In this document: positions 51,874 to 56,474 of the stretch, piece after piece
Position numbering within the stretch: position 1 is the first letter of the stretch
How the letters are laid out: every line of letters starts with the position of its first letter
Assembly: GCF_003721225.1 (NCBI RefSeq)
Contig: NZ_RIZI01000188.1
Span: 1 to 56,474, forward strand
Source of the DNA: Acidithiobacillus sulfuriphilus
Lineage (GTDB): Bacteria; Pseudomonadota; Gammaproteobacteria; Acidithiobacillales; Acidithiobacillaceae
Length of the DNA stretch: 56,474 bases
Reading direction: 5' to 3'
Program-made: the position numbers and the translations under genes
Notes under the pieces: model-generated
The model's input: only the letters and a program-made list of their open reading frames with translations
Database searches by the model: none
Told to the model about the DNA's origin: nothing

Positions 51874-53975
51874 AAGCGCTCCCAGATCGTGACCTGGGCC
51901 AGGCTGTGCTGATACTTGCGGGCCGTCTCGCGGATGACGAAGGGCTGATCCAATGGTTCCTGGAGCAGGCGGAAATAGGGTGCCAGGAGCTCGCGCAGGG
52001 CATCCAGGGTGGTGAAGCTCTCGCCGTTGCGCTTGAAGCCGCCCAGCCATTCTTCCCGGTGCGTGTGTTCCGCCAGCCAGGTGTAGGGCGAGCTCAGCAC
52101 GAGAATACCGCCGGAAACGATCCGCTTGGGGATTTCCTGGAGGAATTTGCGCGGCTGGTACAGCCGGTCGATGAGATTGGCGGCGACGACCAGGTCGTAA
52201 TCCCGGTACAGCGGCTTGAGATTACAGGCATCAGCCTGAAAAAACTGCACCCGTCCAGCAGTGGCGGCCAGGTCCAGATCCGCCAGGCAGGCGCTGTGAT
52301 AACTCAGCAGTTCTCCTTCTTCCACCAGGGTGTAGGAAAAGCTCCCCTGCTCCCGCAGGCGCACCCCCACTTGGATGAAACGGGCGGAAAAATCCAGCCC
52401 CGTCACCTCGGGACAATGGCGCGCCAGCGCAAAACTGCCGCGCCCGACCGCACAGCCGATATCCAGCGCGCGCCGCAGAGGCCGCCCGGCCATGGCCTTT
52501 GCGGCCAACTCCGCCACCGCGGCAGGGAAATTCCCTACGCCAAAGTGCTCGGGCCCATAGTGAAAGTCGCAATACTGGGAAATGGCCGCATCGCTTTCAT
52601 AGACCGGCACTTCGGGCAAAGGATTCGTGGAGCGCACATAACGGAAGCCCGCATGCTGGAAAAAATGACGGCGAAAGGCGTAGCGCGCTTCCTGTTGCGT
52701 TTCATTGCCCAAAGAGATGAACGAGCCGCCCTTGATGAGATTGTGCTGCTGATCGAAGGTCGGGGTGGTGAAATCATCATAATAGGGATGTACGGCAAAG
52801 CCGCTGAAGGGATAGATGGGGGTCGCGGTCCATTGCCAGACGTTACCGATGACATCATAAAAATCGCCGTGGCGGAAATGCTGCACCGGGCACGGCGAAA
52901 TCCCGTAAGCCAGGCCAATATTGGCGGGCGCTTCCTCCAGCCACTCGTCCACATCGGGAACGCCGGAAAGATCACGCAGGCGCCGCCATTCGTCCTCGCT
53001 GGGCAGGCGCAGGGCGACGCCGCTTTGGGCAGACTTCCAGGCGCAAAAGGCCTCGGCCTCCAGGCAGTTCACCTCCACCGGCCAATCCCAGGGCATGGGC
53101 CGTTCGGCAGCGATGAGCCGCAGTTTCCAGCCGCCGGCGCCCGCCACCCAGAAGCCGGGATGCTCCGGACGGGCGAAGCGCCGCCAATTATCTCCCTCCG
53201 CCGTCCACCACCGGGGATCCGTATAACCCCCGGCCTCCACAAAGGGCAGGAATTCGCCATTGCTCACCAGATACCGCCCGGCGGCGAAATCCTTGAGCGC
53301 CACCCCATGCTCACCATATTCATTATCCCAGCCATAGAGGTGATTATCGCGCACCTTGCCAAGGCGCACCCGCCCCCCGGCCACCGGCAGCAGGGCGTTT
53401 TCCGGGGGAATGCCGCTTTCCTGCCAAGGCTCCCAGCCCGCCAGGGGCCGCAGCAAGGACAGGGGGAGCTGACGCATGAGCACGGAACTGGTCTCCAGAT
53501 GGATATTTTCGTGCTCGATACCCATGAGAATAGCCCACCAGGGAGACTCCCAGGTGATGGGCAGGGTCAGCGGCAGAGTGCGGATTACCCCATCCATCAA
53601 GTCCCGCAACTCGGCCCGGTAGGCCCGCACTGCCGCCACGCTGGGCCAGTCGTAGTGGCTTTCGTCCAAATCGTCCCAGGACATCTCATCCACGCCCACG
53701 GCAAAGATGGATTCAAAGTCCGGGTCCAGCCGCCGCTCAATGAGCCCCGCCACCTGCAGCTTGTTCACAAAAAAGGTCGCGGTATGGCCGAAGTAGAAAA
53801 TGAGGGGATGACGCAGGGCAATGGCCTTCTGATACCAGGCCCCGGGGCTGGCCAAATGATCGAAGAGCTGCTCATAGAGCAGGGAGGTCTGATGGAAAAT
53901 GCGGCGAATCTCTTCCCGCTTGGCCTCAGCATCAATCCCGTCCAGAAGAAGGGTGGGAATGCGTACACGACCCAT
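51870..53975 (-). CDS. ovoA: 5-histidylcysteine sulfoxide synthase OvoA with methyltransferase domain
   Basis: A 701-residue three-part enzyme of ovothiol synthesis. The N-terminal DinB-like domain has the iron ligands H64 (YFGHTATFF) and H155-ENI-H159-L-E161 (HxxxHxE). The FGE-sulfatase-like middle includes GRYLVSNGEFLPF, LRLPSEDEWRRL and YDVIGNVWQWTATPIYPF. From about residue 490 a SAM methyltransferase follows (ALDIGCAVGRGSFALA), expected to methylate the imidazole of 5-thiohistidine. The methyltransferase fusion separates OvoA from EgtB. Start at MGRVRIPTLLL. The upstream gap holds a short direct repeat. Confidence 0.93.
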   Translation of the reverse strand: MGRVRIPTLLLDGIDAEAKREEIRRIFHQTSLLYEQLFDHLASPGAWYQKAIALRHPLIFYFGHTATFFVNKLQVAGLIERRLDPDFESIFAVGVDEMSWDDLDESHYDWPSVAAVRAYRAELRDLMDGVIRTLPLTLPITWESPWWAILMGIEHENIHLETSSVLMRQLPLSLLRPLAGWEPWQESGIPPENALLPVAGGRVRLGKVRDNHLYGWDNEYGEHGVALKDFAAGRYLVSNGEFLPFVEAGGYTDPRWWTAEGDNWRRFARPEHPGFWVAGAGGWKLRLIAAERPMPWDWPVEVNCLEAEAFCAWKSAQSGVALRLPSEDEWRRLRDLSGVPDVDEWLEEAPANIGLAYGISPCPVQHFRHGDFYDVIGNVWQWTATPIYPFSGFAVHPYYDDFTTPTFDQQHNLIKGGSFISLGNETQQEARYAFRRHFFQHAGFRYVRSTNPLPEVPVYESDAAISQYCDFHYGPEHFGVGNFPAAVAELAAKAMAGRPLRRALDIGCAVGRGSFALARHCPEVTGLDFSARFIQVGVRLREQGSFSYTLVEEGELLSYHSACLADLDLAATAGRVQFFQADACNLKPLYRDYDLVVAANLIDRLYQPRKFLQEIPKRIVSGGILVLSSPYTWLAEHTHREEWLGGFKRNGESFTTLDALRELLAPYFRLLQEPLDQPFVIRETARKYQHSLAQVTIWERL

Positions 53976-54038
53976 GGTTGCCCTCGTCTTTCGCTATGCC
54001 AACCCAGTCTAACACAGTGCCGACCGGAGGGTCAGCAT

Positions 54039-54074
54039 GCAGGGATCCATGTGCAGGGATCCATGCAGGGATCC
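54039..54074. repeat. three direct copies of GCAGGGATCC upstream of ovoA
   Basis: GCAGGGATCC occurs at 54039-54048, 54053-54062 and 54065-54074 (starts 14 and 12 bases apart), in the gap between purK and ovoA, about 65-100 bp before the ovoA start. Each copy contains the palindrome GGATCC. It could be a regulatory site or slippage product. Confidence 0.7.
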
Positions 54075-54162
54075 GGCGAACGCACAACCTAAAAGCGGCG
54101 GTTGGCGGGGGCGCATTGCCGCGATTTTGCCCCATGGCGTTGTTGTTCTTGACGGAATCCCC

Positions 54163-55299
54163 TCAGCTCTTCGGCCATCCCCAATCGGCGCGCAGGGCTT
54201 CCAGCACGGCCATGGCCTGGGCGCTGTCGGCGGCCAAGGCATGGACATGCCCCATCTTGCGCCCGGGGCGGCCTTCGGCCTTGCCGTACAGGTGGAGCTT
54301 GAGCTGCGGATGGCGGAAGAGGGCGGACCAGTCCGGTTCACCATCGGCCCAGAGATCACCCAGGAGATTCATCATGATCACGGGACTCAGCAGGCGGGTG
54401 TCGCCCAGGGGCAGGCCGCAGAGGGCGCGCACCTGCTGGTCGAACTGGCTCTGTACGCAGGCGTCGATGGTGAAATGCCCGCTGTTGTGGGGACGCGGGG
54501 CAATCTCGTTCACGAGGAGGCGCCCTGTCTCATCCACAAAGTACTCCACGGCCATGGTGCCCACATAGTCCAGGGCCGTGGCGATGCGGGCGGCCATCCG
54601 CCGCGCCTCCTGCCGGAGGTCCTCGGGACTGCGGGCGGGGACGATGCTCAGGTCGAGGATGCCGTTACGGTGGATGTTTTCGGCAACGGGATAGAAAGCC
54701 ATCATCCCGTCTTCGCCCCGGGCGAGCACCACCGACAGCTCCTGACGCAGGGCGATGCGGGCTTCGAGGACCGCAGGCGCCCGCCCCATGGCGGCCCAGG
54801 CAGAGGCCAGGGCTTTCCCATCGTCTACGCCGGCCTGCCCCTTGCCGTCGTAACCGAAACGCGCCCGCTTCAGAATGGCCGGCCCGCCCACGCTCCGCCA
54901 GGCGGCATGCAGATCATCTTCGGCATGGATGGCCGCGAAGGGTGCCGTGGCCAGGTCCAGATCGCGCAAAAAGCGCTTTTCCAGAATACGGTCCTGCACC
55001 ATGGCCACGGCATTGGGCGACGGCCGCACCGGCAGGTGCCGGGCCAGAAGCTCCAGGGCGGTTGCGGGTACGTTTTCGAATTCGGTACTCACGGCAGCGC
55101 AGGAGCGCGCCAGCTCGGCCAGGGCCGCGGGGTCATCGTAATCCGCGCAGAGATGACGGCTGGCCACCGCCGCCGCGGGACAGTGGGGATCGGGGTCGAG
55201 GACCAGGACCCGATAACCCAGGCGCAGGGCCGCCAGACTAAACATTTGCCCCAATTGCCCGCCGCCGAGGATCCCCAGGGTGGCACCGGGGAGGATCAT
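54163..55299 (-). CDS. purK: N5-carboxyaminoimidazole ribonucleotide synthase
   Basis: An ATP-grasp enzyme of purine synthesis, 378 residues. The N-terminal [39 protein letters not shown] and [14 protein letters not shown] are the standard PurK marks. The ATG overlaps the purE stop by four bases (ATGA). It uses ATP and bicarbonate to make N5-CAIR, the substrate of PurE. Confidence 0.97.
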   Translation of the reverse strand: MILPGATLGILGGGQLGQMFSLAALRLGYRVLVLDPDPHCPAAAVASRHLCADYDDPAALAELARSCAAVSTEFENVPATALELLARHLPVRPSPNAVAMVQDRILEKRFLRDLDLATAPFAAIHAEDDLHAAWRSVGGPAILKRARFGYDGKGQAGVDDGKALASAWAAMGRAPAVLEARIALRQELSVVLARGEDGMMAFYPVAENIHRNGILDLSIVPARSPEDLRQEARRMAARIATALDYVGTMAVEYFVDETGRLLVNEIAPRPHNSGHFTIDACVQSQFDQQVRALCGLPLGDTRLLSPVIMMNLLGDLWADGEPDWSALFRHPQLKLHLYGKAEGRPGRKMGHVHALAADSAQAMAVLEALRADWGWPKS

Positions 55300-55790
55300 C
55301 CCTCCTCCGGAATGGACATGGCCAGCACCGCCGCTTCCTGCTCCGCACGGAAGGCCTGGAGGCGGACAGCCAACTCCCCATCCCCCGCCGCCAGCAGCGC
55401 GGCGGCGAACAATGCGGCATTGGCGGCGCCGGCCTCACCGATGGCGAAGGTGGCCACCGGCACACCCTTGGGCATCTGGACGATGGACAGCAGGGAGTCC
55501 ATGCCTTTGAGATAACGCGAGGGGATCGGCACCCCCAAGACCGGCAACAGGGTCTTGGCCGCCAGCATCCCCGGCAGGTGCGCCGCGCCGCCAGCGCCGG
55601 CAATGATACAGCGCAGCCCCCTGGACGCCGCCGTTTCAGCGTATTGAAACAAGAGATCCGGGGTGCGATGGGCCGACACCACCCGCAGCTCAAAGGGCAC
55701 CCCCAGGACGCGAAGCTGCCCCGCGGCATGCCGCATCACTTCCCAATCACTGTTGCTGCCCATCACCACACCAACCAATGGCTGCGCCAT
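55296..55790 (-). CDS. purE: N5-carboxyaminoimidazole ribonucleotide mutase
   Basis: A 164-residue class I Pur[14 protein letters not shown] holds the active-site serine and aspartate, [13 protein letters not shown] the conserved histidine, and [18 protein letters not shown] the phosphate-binding loop. I start at MAQPLVG with GAGAAAGG before it; the frame continues upstream over the trmB start. It is divergent from trmB with only ~49 bp between start codons. Confidence 0.97.
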   Translation of the reverse strand: MAQPLVGVVMGSNSDWEVMRHAAGQLRVLGVPFELRVVSAHRTPDLLFQYAETAASRGLRCIIAGAGGAAHLPGMLAAKTLLPVLGVPIPSRYLKGMDSLLSIVQMPKGVPVATFAIGEAGAANAALFAAALLAAGDGELAVRLQAFRAEQEAAVLAMSIPEEG

Positions 55791-55839
55791 GCCTTTCTCC
55801 TCTCTAGGCCGCGGCAGGAAACCGGCTATAATGCCTGCC

Positions 55840-56474
55840 ATGAGCCACTCCCTCAATAGTCCGCATCGTCCCATTCGCAGCTTTGTGCTGCGCCAGGGCC
55901 GTCTTACCGACGCTCAGGGCGATTTGTTGCAAACCCTCCTGCCTCGCTACCGGATCGATCCGGCAGCCCCCTGGACGCATCCTTGGGGCGATGGGCGGCC
56001 CCTGGCGCTGGAGATCGGCTTTGGCAACGGCGAACATCTGGCCGCCCTGGCCGCCAGCCGCCCCGGCTGGGGCTTTATCGGCGCCGAGGTTCACGGTCCG
56101 GGAGTGGGGGCCTTGCTGCTGCGCATGCGCGATGAGGAACTGCACAACATCCGCATCCTCAAGGACGACGTGGCGCCCTGGCTCGCCACCCTGCCCGATG
56201 GCTGCCTGCAGGCCATCATCATCCAGTTCCCCGACCCCTGGCCGAAAAAACGCCATCACAAACGCCGCCTCATCCAGCCCGGCTTTGCCGGCACCCTGGG
56301 GCGCCTGCTCGCCGCCGGCGGTGAGCTACAGCTCGCCACCGACTGGGAAGCCTACGCCCGTCACATGCTTTCCATACTCGATGCCGAGCCGAATCTCGTC
56401 AACACGGCAGGCCCCGGCCACTTTGCCTCCCGCCCCGCCAATCGCATCCCCACCCGCTTTGAGCGGCGGGGAGA
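55840..56474 (+). CDS. trmB: tRNA (guanine-N7-)-methyltransferase (3' end missing)
   Basis: Makes m7G46 in tRNA. The 211 visible residues include the SAM motif [13 protein letters not shown] and the family hallmark [23 protein letters not shown] 55840 is used; ATG 55831 (three codons earlier) is also in frame. Only the last few residues are cut by the window edge (TRFERRG). A Pribnow-like TATAAT at 55827-55832 sits almost at the start, so the transcript may have a very short leader. Confidence 0.95.
   Translation, partial: MSHSLNSPHRPIRSFVLRQGRLTDAQGDLLQTLLPRYRIDPAAPWTHPWGDGRPLALEIGFGNGEHLAALAASRPGWGFIGAEVHGPGVGALLLRMRDEELHNIRILKDDVAPWLATLPDGCLQAIIIQFPDPWPKKRHHKRRLIQPGFAGTLGRLLAAGGELQLATDWEAYARHMLSILDAEPNLVNTAGPGHFASRPANRIPTRFERRG

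Noticed and set aside
50728..52050. longer frame of the PLP lyase starting inside ovoA
   Set aside because: The first 59 codons overlap ovoA and look unlike any aminotransferase; the GTG at 51873 gives the family start and a GTGA overlap.

Overview
The window reads as a chromosomal segment of a chemolithoautotrophic, GC-rich gammaproteobacterium of the Acidithiobacillus type. The evidence is an alpha-carboxysome operon with form IA RuBisCO under a divergent CbbR, a cytochrome bd quinol oxidase, a periplasmic molybdenum sulfite dehydrogenase with its cytochrome c, and flagellar motor genes. The high GC content and the motility genes would fit the caldus branch better than A. ferrooxidans, but the species is an inference.

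Layout. 1-6408 (minus): cbbL-cbbS-csoS2-csoSCA-csoS4A-csoS4B-csoS1, the last gene cut by the window edge. csoS2 carries what looks like a complete -1 programmed frameshift signal. 6555-7472 (plus): cbbR. 7575-8032: remnant of an IS3-family transposase whose end abuts a 5' tRNA fragment. 8111-10550 (minus): pabB and a YbhN-like membrane protein. 10658-10733: tRNA-Ala(CGC) with its own terminator. 11119-11574: mscL with an unusual C-terminal zinc-ribbon motif. 11885-18542 (plus): a complete Wadjet type I anti-plasmid operon, jetABCD, followed by a fragment of a cation-efflux gene.

18706-22681: YgjP-like metallopeptidase, Pcm-type methyltransferase, isochorismatase-family hydrolase, and an M61 peptidase. 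22654-24787 (minus): zapB-like gene, zapA, 6S RNA, ygfA (TTG start) and ymdB; the 3' arm of 6S RNA also holds the ygfA ribosome-binding site. 24867-30082 (plus): mrdA (PBP2), rplY, pth, ychF and a diiron acyl-ACP desaturase-like gene. 30083-31894: a region with a 19-bp hairpin, then a glycine-zipper lipoprotein, a cold-shock protein and a universal stress protein. 32015-35292 (minus): fliL-ycgR-motA-motB. 35486-37807 (minus): deaD-yaiI. 37943-41070 (minus): cydA-cydB and a small membrane protein, preceded by three near-palindromic sites. 41289-41909: a degenerate metallo-beta-lactamase-like protein.

42018-46239 (plus): ribF-ileS-lspA. 46447-47874: three small or poorly known genes, one of them ComFB-like. 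48294-49927 (plus): sorAB-like sulfite oxidation pair with a clear promoter. 50013-53975 (minus): a thioredoxin-fold protein, and ovoA overlapping a PLP C-S lyase by GTGA, which I read as an ovothiol pathway. 54163-55790 (minus): purE-purK. 55840 to the end: trmB, partial.

No rRNA or CRISPR array was seen. The main leads are the csoS2 frameshift cassette, the OvoA/OvoB coupling, the Wadjet operon, the 6S RNA/ygfA overlap, the hairpin over a start codon near 30.5 kb, and the operator-like array upstream of cydA.
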